From contig JAUMWB010000002.1 in the NCBI GenBank assembly GCA_030529845.1, positions 454,530-518,529 on the forward strand: 64,000 nucleotides of DNA. Reading direction: 5' to 3'. Position numbers and translations under genes: made by a program. The notes below the pieces were generated by a model. The model worked only from the letters and a program-made list of their open reading frames with translations, was not told the DNA's origin and searched no databases. Positions 26,864 to 35,157 of this stretch are shown here, in pieces. The number at the start of each line of letters is the position of its first letter. Within the stretch, counting starts at the first letter, position 1. This DNA comes from Rothia sp. (in: high G+C Gram-positive bacteria) (GTDB lineage Bacteria > Actinomycetota > Actinomycetes > Actinomycetales > Micrococcaceae).

Positions 26864-27394
26864 ATGACTGAAGCCTACGAAGAAACCGCCGCAGACGACG
26901 TCCTAGATATCGACTCTGAGCAGGGCTTTGAGGACGAAGGCGACATCGCCGCTGACTACCTCGAAGAACTCCTCGACATCGCAGACATCGACGGTGACAT
27001 CGACATCGAGGTGCGCAACGGCCGCACCTACCTCTCGGTTGTAACCGAGGACGGCAATAACACCGAACTCTCTGCCCTCGTGGGTGAAGACGGCGAAGGG
27101 CTGGACGCCCTGCAGGAGCTCGTGCGCCTCTCAGTGCTAGCTGCCACCGGTCAGCGCACCCGCCTGATTCTGGACATCGCTGAGCATCGTGCCGGCCGCC
27201 AGAAGGCTCTCGTGGACATGGCTGAAACCGCCATTGCCCGCGTCAAAGAAACCGGTGACGATGTGCACCTGGAGCCCCTGGGCTCCTACGAGCGCAAGCT
27301 GGTACACGACATCGTGGCAGCCCACGGCCTCCACTCCGAGTCCGAAGGCGCTGGCCCCGACCGCCATATCGTCATCATGCCGGCGGAGGACTAA
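26864..27394 (+). CDS. khpB: KH/R3H RNA-binding protein KhpB (Jag)
   Basis: 176 residues. An acidic N-terminal segment is followed by a KH-like domain (about 60-115) and the C-terminal R3H motif SYERKLVHDIVAAHGLHSE. It lacks the Jag-N domain found in Firmicutes. It probably binds RNA and affects cell division or envelope genes. It lies 23 bp after yidC and just before rsmG, its usual place. Confidence 0.9.
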   Translation: MTEAYEETAADDVLDIDSEQGFEDEGDIAADYLEELLDIADIDGDIDIEVRNGRTYLSVVTEDGNNTELSALVGEDGEGLDALQELVRLSVLAATGQRTRLILDIAEHRAGRQKALVDMAETAIARVKETGDDVHLEPLGSYERKLVHDIVAAHGLHSESEGAGPDRHIVIMPAED

Positions 27395-27397
27395 ACC

Positions 27398-28048
27398 ATG
27401 AGCGAAGAAACCACTGCTCTACCCGAGCTGGCAGGCCCCACCCTGGTGGCTGCCGACCAGATCTTCGGCGACCGCCTGCCTCTGGCTGAGCGCTACGTTG
27501 AGCACCTGGCTACCAGCGGTATCGAACGCGGCCTTATTGGCCCCCGCGAGGTGCCCCGCCTCTGGGAGCGCCACGTACTCAACTGCGCCGTCGTTGAAGA
27601 GTTCATCGAGGACGGTGCCCGCGTCGCCGACGTGGGCTCCGGTGCGGGCTTGCCCGGCCTCTGCCTGGCTATTGCCCGCCCCGACCTACATCTGACCCTT
27701 ATTGAGCCCCTGGAGCGCCGAGTTATCTGGCTGACCGAGGTTGTGGACGATCTCGGGCTCGATAACGTCGATATTCTGCGCTCGCGCGCTGAGCAGGCCG
27801 TAGGTCAGGTTGACGCTGACTATGTGACCGCCCGTGCCGTCTCAGCCCTCGTTGGTCTGCTGGACATCACCCTGCCGATTCTGCGCGGTACTGGCCAGCT
27901 GCTAGCCCTCAAGGGTCGCAGCGCGGCGGACGAGATTACCAAGGCTCAGAAGAAGCTCAACAAGTACGGCGCTCGCGAGACCGAAATTTTGGTTGCCGGT
28001 GAGTCCCTGCTCGAAGAGCCCACCACTGTAGTGCGCGTTAGCCTCTAA
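27398..28048 (+). CDS. rsmG: 16S rRNA (guanine527-N7)-methyltransferase
   Basis: 216 residues of the RsmG/GidB family. The SAM-binding motif is VADVGSGAGLPGLCLAIARP near residue 65, followed by LTLIEPLERRVIWL and later VTARAVSAL. It methylates G527 of 16S rRNA, and its loss gives low-level streptomycin resistance in several bacteria. It overlaps in function with the ribosome genes of the operon and lies 3 bp after khpB. Confidence 0.95.
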   Translation: MSEETTALPELAGPTLVAADQIFGDRLPLAERYVEHLATSGIERGLIGPREVPRLWERHVLNCAVVEEFIEDGARVADVGSGAGLPGLCLAIARPDLHLTLIEPLERRVIWLTEVVDDLGLDNVDILRSRAEQAVGQVDADYVTARAVSALVGLLDITLPILRGTGQLLALKGRSAADEITKAQKKLNKYGARETEILVAGESLLEEPTTVVRVSL

Positions 28049-28066
28049 CCTTTACCCGAGGACGGC

Positions 28067-28105
28067 AAAGCCCGGCTCCCCTGACAAGGGGAGTCGGGCT
28101 TTTTC
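28067..28105 (+). terminator. Terminator after rsmG
   Basis: A strong stem with arms AAAGCCCGGCTCCCC and GGGGAGTCGGGCTTT followed by a T-run, between rsmG and the converging GNAT gene. Confidence 0.9.
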
Positions 28106-28113
28106 TTAAGGGC

Positions 28114-28629
28114 CTATCGGGGGTCCCTTCTGAAGATAAACTCAAAGTCCCGGGTGCTGCCCACCTCGAAGTAGTAGTCGCCCACCCGTTTAAAGCCGTA
28201 GTGGCTGTAGAGACGCTGAGCCCCATAGTTTTCAGACCAGACGCCCAGCCACAGGGTGCGTTGTGGCTTGTCCTTGAGAAGCCACTGGAGGGCCTTTTCA
28301 AGGAGCTGGGAGCCCAGACCCTGCCCCTGGTGCTCAGAACGCACGTAGAGCCGCCTGATCTCTCCATCAGCGCTTTTGAGCTCGGGGTGGGGGAGATAGG
28401 CGGAGGACGCTACTACGTAGCCGATGAGGTTGCCGCCCTGCTCCGCTACCCAGATGCCGTAGTTGGGGTTGGCGATATCACGCGCGTATCCCGCTTCTGT
28501 GTAGGCCTCGGCCAGGTAGGTGGCTAGGTCTTCTGGTGGATGGTAGGTAAAGGTTTCAGAGAAGGTTTCTGCTGAAAGGACGGCCAGGTTGGCGGCGTCT
28601 TCTGGGCGGGCTGGTCGAATGATGGTCAT
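28114..28629 (-). CDS. GNAT-family N-acetyltransferase
   Basis: 171 residues. The acetyl-CoA-binding motif is VRSEHQGQGLGSQLLEKAL near residue 92. The sequence begins with the typical IRPARPEDAANLAVLS strand and ends with YGFKRVGDYYFEVG. The substrate is not predictable; it may acetylate a small amine or a protein N-terminus. It stands alone on the minus strand between rsmG and parA. Confidence 0.85.
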   Translation of the reverse strand: MTIIRPARPEDAANLAVLSAETFSETFTYHPPEDLATYLAEAYTEAGYARDIANPNYGIWVAEQGGNLIGYVVASSAYLPHPELKSADGEIRRLYVRSEHQGQGLGSQLLEKALQWLLKDKPQRTLWLGVWSENYGAQRLYSHYGFKRVGDYYFEVGSTRDFEFIFRRDPR

Positions 28630-28655
28630 GGTTGGTGATTATAGAACTGGAGGGG

Positions 28656-28671
28656 TGTTTCACGTGAAACG
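28656..28671. promoter_or_regulatory. parS: parS site 1
   Basis: Exact core GTTTCACGTGAAAC in the parA upstream gap. ParB binds and spreads from such sites to compact and segregate the origin. Confidence 0.95.
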
Positions 28672-28794
28672 TGGGGAAATATTTATTTAAACAACCTATA
28701 AATAGTGTTTGCTATTTATCAATTCAGGTGGCCGGGTGTAAGCAGGTAACCTTAGAGGAGCGAGACCATCACACCTACCGAGGGAGCACAGCCG

Positions 28795-29802
28795 GTGTCT
28801 ACTATCTCCAATATTCCCGATTTTGGGTTACCACCTGAACCTCAGGATGCCTCCGCAAAGCCCGACCGCGGCTCACATGTTTCACGTGAAACACGTGAAA
28901 AGCTCGAGCGTGCTGACCTTGCATCCGCCCAGAATAACCCCATCAGCCAACAGGACCGCTCTGCCAAGCAGCAATTTGAAGCGCTGGCAAGCGAGACTCT
29001 CAGCCGCCCCCATGAGACTCGCATCTTTACTATCTCCAACCAGAAAGGTGGGGTTGGTAAGACCTCAACCGCTGTCAATCTAGCTGCCGCTCTCGCCCTC
29101 AAGGGCATGAACGTTTTGGTGATCGACAACGATCCCCAGGGTAATGCATCTACTGCCCTAGGCATTGAGCATGGGGTAGAGGTTCCTTCAACTTACGATG
29201 TTCTGATTGACGATAAGCCCCTGGCCGATATTGTGCAGCCCTGCCCCGATATCGAGAACCTTTGGTGCGCCCCTGCCAACATCGATCTAGCGGGTGCTGA
29301 AATCGAGCTGGTCTCTATGGTGGCCCGAGAGACGCGATTGAAGACCGCTGTATCTGATTACGCGGCAGCCCGCGAAGCAGCCGGCCTTCCCCGCCTGGAC
29401 TATATCTTCATTGACTGCCCGCCCTCCCTGGGCTTGCTCACCATCAACGCTTTCTGTGCTGCTCGTGAAGTGCTGATTCCTATTCAGTGTGAGTACTACG
29501 CCCTGGAAGGGCTGAGCCAGCTGCTGAAGAATATCGGCATGATTCAAAAGCACCTCAACTCAGAGCTGCACATTAGCACCATCTTGCTCACCATGTACGA
29601 CGGCCGTACCAACCTTTCATCCCAGGTTGCTGACGAAGTGCGGGAGCACTTCCCAGATCAGGTGCTCGATACCGCTATTCCCCGGTCTGTGCGCGTCTCT
29701 GAAGCCCCCAGCTATCAACAAACGGTGATGAGCTATGACCCTACCTCACCCGGCGCTGTGGCTTATTTGAAAGCCGCCATGGAGATGGCAAAAAGGGCAT
29801 AA
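28795..29802 (+). CDS. parA: Chromosome partitioning ATPase ParA (Soj)
   Basis: 335 residues from a GTG. The deviant Walker A is KGGVGKTSTAVNLAAAL near residue 85, Walker A' YIFIDCPPSLGLL near 200, and PIQCEYYALEGLSQLLKNI follows. The long N-terminal tail (about 75 residues) is natural in Actinobacteria and here contains a parS site within its coding sequence. It moves ParB-bound origins by ATP-driven binding to the nucleoid. Confidence 0.95.
   Translation: MSTISNIPDFGLPPEPQDASAKPDRGSHVSRETREKLERADLASAQNNPISQQDRSAKQQFEALASETLSRPHETRIFTISNQKGGVGKTSTAVNLAAALALKGMNVLVIDNDPQGNASTALGIEHGVEVPSTYDVLIDDKPLADIVQPCPDIENLWCAPANIDLAGAEIELVSMVARETRLKTAVSDYAAAREAAGLPRLDYIFIDCPPSLGLLTINAFCAAREVLIPIQCEYYALEGLSQLLKNIGMIQKHLNSELHISTILLTMYDGRTNLSSQVADEVREHFPDQVLDTAIPRSVRVSEAPSYQQTVMSYDPTSPGAVAYLKAAMEMAKRA
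28878..28893. promoter_or_regulatory. parS: parS site 2, inside parA
   Basis: Perfect 16-mer palindrome TGTTTCACGTGAAACA in the parA coding sequence. Confidence 0.95.
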
Positions 29803-30001
29803 ACACAGTATCAAAGATGTTTTAGCAAATATTTACAGAAAGCCCCAGCGGACTCGCAGCGAGCGTGAGCCTTCTGGGTCTCTCGGATAAGCTCAGTGAG
29901 AATAGCGGCGCCTTGTGTTTACACGGGGCGCCGTTGGTCTACGCAGCGCAGTTGACTCCACTAGACTTGGGTGGAGAAAACTTTTGAGCACGGAGGTCAA
30001 T

Positions 30002-31111
30002 GTGGCAGAGAAAAAACGCGGTCTAGGTCGGGGTCTGGGAGCCCTCATTCCGGAGAGCGCAAAGCCCCCGGTAGAGAAGAAAGAAAACGCTCCGGCAGAT
30101 AGTGAACAGCTCGATCTGGGCCTAAGTGTAGAGGTTCCTGCCCCCGCTCAAAAGAGTGTTTCACGTGAAACATCCAAGAAGAAGCGGGCGGATATGGGAG
30201 CTGCCCTCCGCACCGCAACGAGTTCGCGGCGTCCTGTCGATTTCTTCTTCGGCGACGAAACCGCTGCAGCAGGAGACGGCCTTGTGCCTGTTCCTGGCGC
30301 TGATTTTGCGACCCTCAATGTCACCGATATTCACCCCAACCGCAAGCAGCCTCGTACCGACTTTGACGAGCACGATATGCAGGAGCTGGTGCACTCTATT
30401 AAAGAAATCGGTGTGCTTCAGCCGATTGTTGTGCGCCCCAGCCGGGAGGACGGTGCTGAAAAGTACGAGCTTATTATGGGTGAGCGCCGCTGGCGCGCTA
30501 CCCAGCGGGCGGGCCTGACCACCATTCCTGCGATTATTCGTGAGACTCAGGACGAAGACCTGCTGCGGGATGCCCTGCTGGAGAACCTCCACCGTTCACA
30601 GCTCAACCCCATAGAAGAAGCTGCCGCCTACCAGCAGCTTCTGGAAGAGTTTGGAACCACCCAGGAGCAGCTGGCCCAACGCATTGGTCGCTCTCGCCCG
30701 CAGATTTCAAATACTATCCGCCTGCTGAAACTGCCTGCCCTGGTTCAGCGCCGGGTTGCTGCCGGTACTATTTCTTCGGGGCACGCGCGTGCTCTACTCG
30801 GGCTGAAAAAGGCTGCTGATATTGAGACTCTGGCTCAGAAGATTGTGAACGAGGGCTTGTCTGTGCGAGCTGTTGAAGAGCTTGTGTCAGCTGGTAGCTC
30901 TGCTGCCCCCGAGCGTGCTCAGAAGACCACTAAGGTGCAGGACCACTCAGAACGTCTGGATTATCTGGCCGATGCTTTGGCCGACAAACTGGATACCAAC
31001 GTCAAAATTAATCTGGGAGCTCGTAAGGGCAAGATGACCATCGAGTTCGCCTCTGTGGATGACCTCAATCGAATCCTTGATGTTATTGATCCTAAGCTCA
31101 AGAAAAAGTAG
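30002..31111 (+). CDS. parB: Chromosome partitioning protein ParB (Spo0J)
   Basis: 369 residues from a GTG with GGAGG five bases before; the open frame upstream is not part of the protein. It has the ParB N-terminal CTPase motif GERRWRATQRAGL near residue 160, a helix-turn-helix (LAQRIGRSRPQISNTIRLL) and a C-terminal dimer domain. A parS site lies in its own coding sequence. It binds parS and slides as a CTP-dependent clamp. Confidence 0.95.
   Translation: MAEKKRGLGRGLGALIPESAKPPVEKKENAPADSEQLDLGLSVEVPAPAQKSVSRETSKKKRADMGAALRTATSSRRPVDFFFGDETAAAGDGLVPVPGADFATLNVTDIHPNRKQPRTDFDEHDMQELVHSIKEIGVLQPIVVRPSREDGAEKYELIMGERRWRATQRAGLTTIPAIIRETQDEDLLRDALLENLHRSQLNPIEEAAAYQQLLEEFGTTQEQLAQRIGRSRPQISNTIRLLKLPALVQRRVAAGTISSGHARALLGLKKAADIETLAQKIVNEGLSVRAVEELVSAGSSAAPERAQKTTKVQDHSERLDYLADALADKLDTNVKINLGARKGKMTIEFASVDDLNRILDVIDPKLKKK
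30157..30172. promoter_or_regulatory. parS: parS site 3, inside parB
   Basis: Perfect TGTTTCACGTGAAACA in the parB coding sequence. Confidence 0.95.
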
Positions 31112-31154
31112 GGGAGTGGGCAGTCCATACCGTTTTGCTCCTCCTCGATAGCTG

Positions 31155-31192
31155 GGAGCGGCACCTGCGTGAAACGTAGGTGCCGCTCCTTT
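31155..31192 (+). terminator. Terminator after parB
   Basis: Twelve-bp arms GGAGCGGCACCT and AGGTGCCGCTCC with a short T-rich tail; parS site 4 follows at once. Confidence 0.85.
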
Positions 31193-31193
31193 A

Positions 31194-31209
31194 TGTTTCA
31201 CGTGAAACG
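31194..31209. promoter_or_regulatory. parS: parS site 4
   Basis: Exact core GTTTCACGTGAAAC just after the parB terminator. The rest of the 460-bp stretch 31112-31571 holds nothing else I can support, apart from a presumed promoter for the gene at 31572. Confidence 0.95.
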
Positions 31210-31571
31210 GGACGCATGAGGGGGTTTCCTCAACGAAAATCAGGGTTTTTGGGGCTGGTAGAGAGGTGAAAAGCGCTGTGAGGCTCTGTGTGAGCCTTAA
31301 AAGACGTGAGGCTTACTTGGATATGGGGAGGGGAGAGTTAGGCTGGGAGAGAGGCTTCTGGGGCTTCAGTTTTTTGCTGCTAGAGCGCAAAACCGTATGA
31401 ATTCTTTGTTGCGTTGCATGCCGCAGATCTGTGTCTGGCCCCTGCTGATGGGGGTTCTTATCTTCTGCTTCCCAGTAAATTGTCCATGAGGATGTGAAAT
31501 GTGGGCGTAGAGAAGTAGTGATGTGAATGCCACGTGTTTTACACTGGGTGTATCACAAGGAGGTGGTGATT

Positions 31572-31895
31572 GTGAATTTTTTCTATGAATTTATTTCCTG
31601 GTTTGGCGTTTTTATTATTTACGGTTTGATGTTTCTTGCCTTTGTTGCCGTTGTGCGCCGTGTGGTTATTAAAGAAAATCCTAAAGCGAGAAATTCTAAA
31701 AATAAACCTGTCGCTAGTAAGGGTGATATATCTTCTGTTAATAAATTGACGCTGGGTGATGCTTTAGCCCAGCCTGTGGAATTATATGGTTCCTCTTTTG
31801 CTCCCGGTCGATCTGCTGGATATGAAGCATCCCAGAAAAGCGGACGCGAGAGCTCATCGATCCATGATCCCGGCAAAGACCCTCTAGAATCATAA
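31572..31895 (+). CDS. AT-rich hypothetical single-pass membrane protein
   Basis: 107 residues from a GTG preceded by AAGGAGGTGGTGATT, a strong ribosome site. One membrane helix lies at about residues 8-30 (FGVFIIYGLMFLAFVAVV), followed by a basic and then Ser/Gly-rich cytoplasmic tail. Its base and codon use are much more AT-rich than neighbouring core genes, which suggests recent acquisition or weak selection. No family recognised. Confidence 0.65.
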   Translation: MNFFYEFISWFGVFIIYGLMFLAFVAVVRRVVIKENPKARNSKNKPVASKGDISSVNKLTLGDALAQPVELYGSSFAPGRSAGYEASQKSGRESSSIHDPGKDPLES

Positions 31896-31942
31896 AACAA
31901 CCTTGATGAATTAAGTTTGTTTAAATTGAAAGGTTATTCCTC

Positions 31943-31958
31943 TGTTTCACGTGAAACA
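31943..31958. promoter_or_regulatory. parS: parS site 5
   Basis: Perfect TGTTTCACGTGAAACA between the two AT-rich genes. Confidence 0.95.
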
Positions 31959-32016
31959 GAACCTGGTTGATACGCTCAGTCATCGCTGATTTTCAACTGA
32001 AAATAGAGATTGAAAT

Positions 32017-32301
32017 ATGTCGAATAAATTATTTTTTGCAGCTCTTCTTATATGGATATGTGCTGTAGGCGCCGAATTGTTTATTTTCTCGCAAACGTTT
32101 ACCTCGTGCCCAACTAATCTTGATTCTATTTATGGTGAAGCAGGCTTTTCATTTATTCCTTTAGGGTACACCTGTACTTGGGAGAATCTCCCCGAGGGTG
32201 CGGTAGTAAAAAGTTATCCATCTCTATCAACCCTGCTGGCACCGCTGGTGCTTTTATTGTGGGGATATAGTCTTTTAAAAAATAGAAAATCTTCTCAATA
32301 A
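32017..32301 (+). CDS. AT-rich hypothetical membrane protein with two helices
   Basis: 94 residues, membrane helices at about 4-24 and 70-86, and a loop outside containing two cysteines (SCPTNLD and YTCTW) that could form a disulfide. It is AT-rich like its neighbour at 31572. No family recognised. The ribosome site is weak (GAGATTGAAAT before the ATG). Confidence 0.6.
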   Translation: MSNKLFFAALLIWICAVGAELFIFSQTFTSCPTNLDSIYGEAGFSFIPLGYTCTWENLPEGAVVKSYPSLSTLLAPLVLLLWGYSLLKNRKSSQ

Positions 32302-32344
32302 TAAAAATACGGGGCCCTCCTGCTTTGGCAAGAGGGCCCCGTTC
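32302..32344. terminator. Terminator between AT-rich gene and trxA
   Basis: Eleven-bp stem (ACGGGGCCCTC and GAGGGCCCCGT) with A/T runs on both sides, serving both converging transcripts. Confidence 0.85.
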
Positions 32345-32360
32345 GTGAAGTCTCTAGAGC

Positions 32361-32681
32361 TTACTTAAGGAACTCCGCAAACTCCTGTTCCAGGGCAGCC
32401 TTGGGCTTGGCGCCCACGGTCTGCTTGGCAACCTCGCCGTCCTTGAAAACATAGATGGCGGGGATAGAGGTAATACCGTACTTCATTGCGGTGGCGGGGT
32501 TGTTCTCAACGTCGAGCTTGAGCACCTTGACCTTGTCACCGTACTCTTCACCGAGCTGGTCGATGATGGGGCCGACCATGCGGCAGGGGCCGCACCATTC
32601 AGCCCAGAAATCGACGATGACGGGCTTGTCTGACTTCAGAACCTCGTCAGCAAAAGTAGCGTCAGTAACCTGCTGTGCCAT
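32361..32681 (-). CDS. trxA: Thioredoxin
   Basis: 106 residues with the classic active site WAEWCGPCRMVGPI and cis-proline segment SIPAIYVFKDGE. It reduces protein disulfides and is itself reduced by the thioredoxin reductase encoded just upstream, 35 bp away, so they form one operon. This trxB-trxA order is standard in Actinobacteria near parAB. Confidence 0.97.
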   Translation of the reverse strand: MAQQVTDATFADEVLKSDKPVIVDFWAEWCGPCRMVGPIIDQLGEEYGDKVKVLKLDVENNPATAMKYGITSIPAIYVFKDGEVAKQTVGAKPKAALEQEFAEFLK

Positions 32682-32716
32682 GATAAATAACCTTTCGTAG
32701 AGGGGTAGGGGGAGGC

Positions 32717-33751
32717 TTAGAGGGCCTCAAGGTAGTGCTGGGCATCCAGAGCCGCGACGCAGCCTGAACCGGCTGCTGTGATGGCCTGGCGGTAGGTGGG
32801 GTCGATGACATCGCCTGCGGCAAAGACACCCGGGATAGAGGTACGGGAAGAGCGGCCCTCAACGGCGATAGTGCCGGCCTCGGTCAGGTCCAGCTGGCCC
32901 TGAACCAGGGAGGTGCGGGGGTCTGAACCGATAGCAACGAAGACACCCTCAACATCCAGGGTGGTTTCCTCACCGGTCTTTACATTCGACAGGGTCAGGC
33001 CGGAGACCTTCTCGCCACCGTCGATAGTCTTAACAACCGAATCCCAGATGACCTCAATCTTCTCGTGGGCCAGAGCTCGCTGAGCCATGATCTCTGAGGC
33101 GCGGAAAGAATCGCGGCGGTGAACTAGGTAAACCTTCGAGGCAAAAGAGGTCAGAAAAAGGGCCTCTTCGAGGGCGGAGTCGCCGCCGCCAATAACAGCC
33201 AGGGCCTTCTCCTTGAAGAAGAAGCCGTCGCAGGTTGCACACCAGGAGACGCCGTGGCCAGAGAGGCGGGCTTCGCCGTCCACACCTAGCTTGCGGTACT
33301 CAGAACCGGTGGAGATGATGACGGTCTTGGCCAGATGAACTGACCCGTCGGTCAGAATAACCTTCTTGACATCGCCCTCCAGCTCAACCTCGGCAACGTC
33401 CTCGTAGCGGATATCCGCACCAAAACGCTCGGCCTGGGCACCGATGTTGGTCATCAGTTCTGGGCCCTGAATACCGTTGATGAAGCCGGGGAAGTTCTCG
33501 ACCTCGGTGGTGGTCATCAGGTCACCACCGGGGGAGATAGAAGAAGCAAAAAGGACGGGCTTGAGATTGGCCCGTGCGGTGTAAATAGCGGCGGTGTAGC
33601 CCGAGGGGCCTGAGCCCACGATGATGACGTTGTGGACGGGCTGGTCGCCGCTCTCGGCGGTGGCGTCGGGGGCAGTGGTAGTGGCCGCTCCTGCCAGGTT
33701 GAGGCCGGCAGCAGCGCCGCCGAAGAGGCCTCCGAGTGCGTTGTCGGTCAT
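32717..33751 (-). CDS. trxB: Thioredoxin reductase
   Basis: 344 residues from the ATG at 33751, preceded by AAGGAG; an upstream in-frame ATG at 33817 has no such site. The FAD motif GSGPSGYTAAIYTARA, the redox pair SWCATCDGFFF, the NADPH motif GGGDSALEEALFL and the C-terminal FAD contact GVFAAGDVIDP are all present. The N-terminal 30 residues are extra to the enzyme core. It reduces TrxA with NADPH. Confidence 0.95.
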   Translation of the reverse strand: MTDNALGGLFGGAAAGLNLAGAATTTAPDATAESGDQPVHNVIIVGSGPSGYTAAIYTARANLKPVLFASSISPGGDLMTTTEVENFPGFINGIQGPELMTNIGAQAERFGADIRYEDVAEVELEGDVKKVILTDGSVHLAKTVIISTGSEYRKLGVDGEARLSGHGVSWCATCDGFFFKEKALAVIGGGDSALEEALFLTSFASKVYLVHRRDSFRASEIMAQRALAHEKIEVIWDSVVKTIDGGEKVSGLTLSNVKTGEETTLDVEGVFVAIGSDPRTSLVQGQLDLTEAGTIAVEGRSSRTSIPGVFAAGDVIDPTYRQAITAAGSGCVAALDAQHYLEAL

Positions 33752-33790
33752 TGGTTCTCCTTGGTATTGGTAGTGCGCTATAGAAAGGAA

Positions 33791-33828
33791 CGGCGGGTGG
33801 GTGGGGTTTATTCCCAACCCACCCGCCG
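33791..33828 (-). terminator. Terminator of the murJ operon
   Basis: Twelve-bp stem CGGCGGGTGGGT and ACCCACCCGCCG directly downstream of the pseudokinase-like gene, followed leftward by TTCCTTTC. Confidence 0.8.
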
Positions 33829-33845
33829 GCGGTGTAGCTAGTGTG

Positions 33846-35108
33846 TTACTTGACGGAAATTTCTGCCAGTCGCAGGCCGTAGGTGTAGCCCGGGACGATG
33901 GGCTGGCTCAGCTGCGGGGCACTGGTGAACTGAACGATGATGTATTCGGTCTTGCCGTCCTGGGCGTCTTTGTCGAGCTGGACGGTGGTCTCACCGGTGG
34001 CCGCAAAGCTACCGGAGCCGATTTCGGTGGCCCCGTCGATGGAGGCTGAATCGTTGGCGTAGATGGTGAATGCGCCGCCTACACCTGAAACCTGGTTGAT
34101 GGTGATGCTGTTGACGGTGGTTGCCTCATCGAGCTTGGCTGAGAGATAGAAGGAATTGGTCAGCCCACCAAAGTTCGCTGAGCCAAAGGCCAGAGAGAGC
34201 CAGGTGGTGGAGGCATTGCCGTCGGTCAGGTTGCCCAGTAGGGAGTCACTTTCAGCCATGAGGGTGGGGGCGGATGGCACCGTGCGGGTGAAGGTTCCCT
34301 CGATCTTGGGGGTGGGTAGGGCGGTTTCGCTGGGGGTTGCTGAGGCGGACGCACTGGCTGAGGCGGACGCGGACGCGCTCGGGGAGGCGGTGGCTACGGC
34401 GGTGCCGTTAGCATCGAGTACCTGCTTTGAAGCGTCAGAATCCACCATGCCGCCGAGGCTGGCAAAGACGGCTCCTGCGCCGATAACTAGCAGTAGGACA
34501 GCAGCGATGCCGACTACCCACATGCCACCGTTCCGTTCGGTGGATTCTTCGCCCTCGTAGTAGCCCTCTTCTTCGGCGTCGTATTCTTCGAACTCGTCGG
34601 CGGGCTCTTCTTCAACGGTGGAGAGATTGCGGGTGGCTGAGATGGAGGTGGCACCCGCTGCCGCTGCTGCACCTGCCGCGGCGGTGGCGTCCTGACCCTG
34701 CCCGGAGGGCTTGCCCTTTGCCACCACGTAGGTATTGGGGGCAGTCAGGGAACCGGTATCACCAAAGATCTCTTCGCCGAACTCTTCGGCAGAGTTGCTC
34801 TCGCCCTCGGTCAGCAGTACATCGAGTAGGGTGTCGGGGCGGGAATGAGAGGTGACCAGGTAGGTGCGCTCGCTGTGGTTGCCCAGGTCGAGCACCTGCA
34901 CCGCGGAACGGGAAAGCGCGCTGGAGTTGCGGGCGTTGGTGACCAGAAGACGGCTGTGGTCGGGGGCGGCCACAACAATGGAGACCTTGCGGCCGAGGAC
35001 CGTATCAAGGCCGTCGAGCACGGCGTCGCCTTTGGCTGTGTCGAGCAGGTGCGCGGTGACTTTGTAGCGATCTCCCAGCAGGGTGTTGAGGGGAATCTGC
35101 TGTGTCAA
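33846..35108 (-). CDS. Pseudokinase-remnant membrane protein linked to MurJ
   Basis: About 420 residues from a TTG at 35108 with GGGAGG before it, which avoids overlap with murJ. Residues 1-100 (LLGDRYKVTAHLLDTAKGDA...) resemble the N-lobe of a serine/threonine kinase but have no catalytic loop. A very acidic stretch, one membrane helix (MWVVGIAAVLLLVIGAGAVF), a Ser/Ala repeat and an extracellular beta-rich domain like F5/8 type C follow. In Mycobacterium these parts are fused to MurJ as one protein; here they are a separate gene 49 bp downstream of murJ. The kinase-like part may bind an FHA-domain regulator of peptidoglycan synthesis. Confidence 0.7.
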   Translation of the reverse strand: MTQQIPLNTLLGDRYKVTAHLLDTAKGDAVLDGLDTVLGRKVSIVVAAPDHSRLLVTNARNSSALSRSAVQVLDLGNHSERTYLVTSHSRPDTLLDVLLTEGESNSAEEFGEEIFGDTGSLTAPNTYVVAKGKPSGQGQDATAAAGAAAAAGATSISATRNLSTVEEEPADEFEEYDAEEEGYYEGEESTERNGGMWVVGIAAVLLLVIGAGAVFASLGGMVDSDASKQVLDANGTAVATASPSASASASASASASATPSETALPTPKIEGTFTRTVPSAPTLMAESDSLLGNLTDGNASTTWLSLAFGSANFGGLTNSFYLSAKLDEATTVNSITINQVSGVGGAFTIYANDSASIDGATEIGSGSFAATGETTVQLDKDAQDGKTEYIIVQFTSAPQLSQPIVPGYTYGLRLAEISVK

Positions 35109-35157
35109 GTGGGGCCTCCCGTTGCGAATGGGTGAGTGATTGGTTAGGTTACTGAGT

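Noticed and set aside
34156-34560. Plus-strand open frame over the pseudokinase-like gene
   Set aside because: It is antisense to the Ser/Ala repeat region, has repetitive Ala/Glu/Asp composition and no ribosome site.
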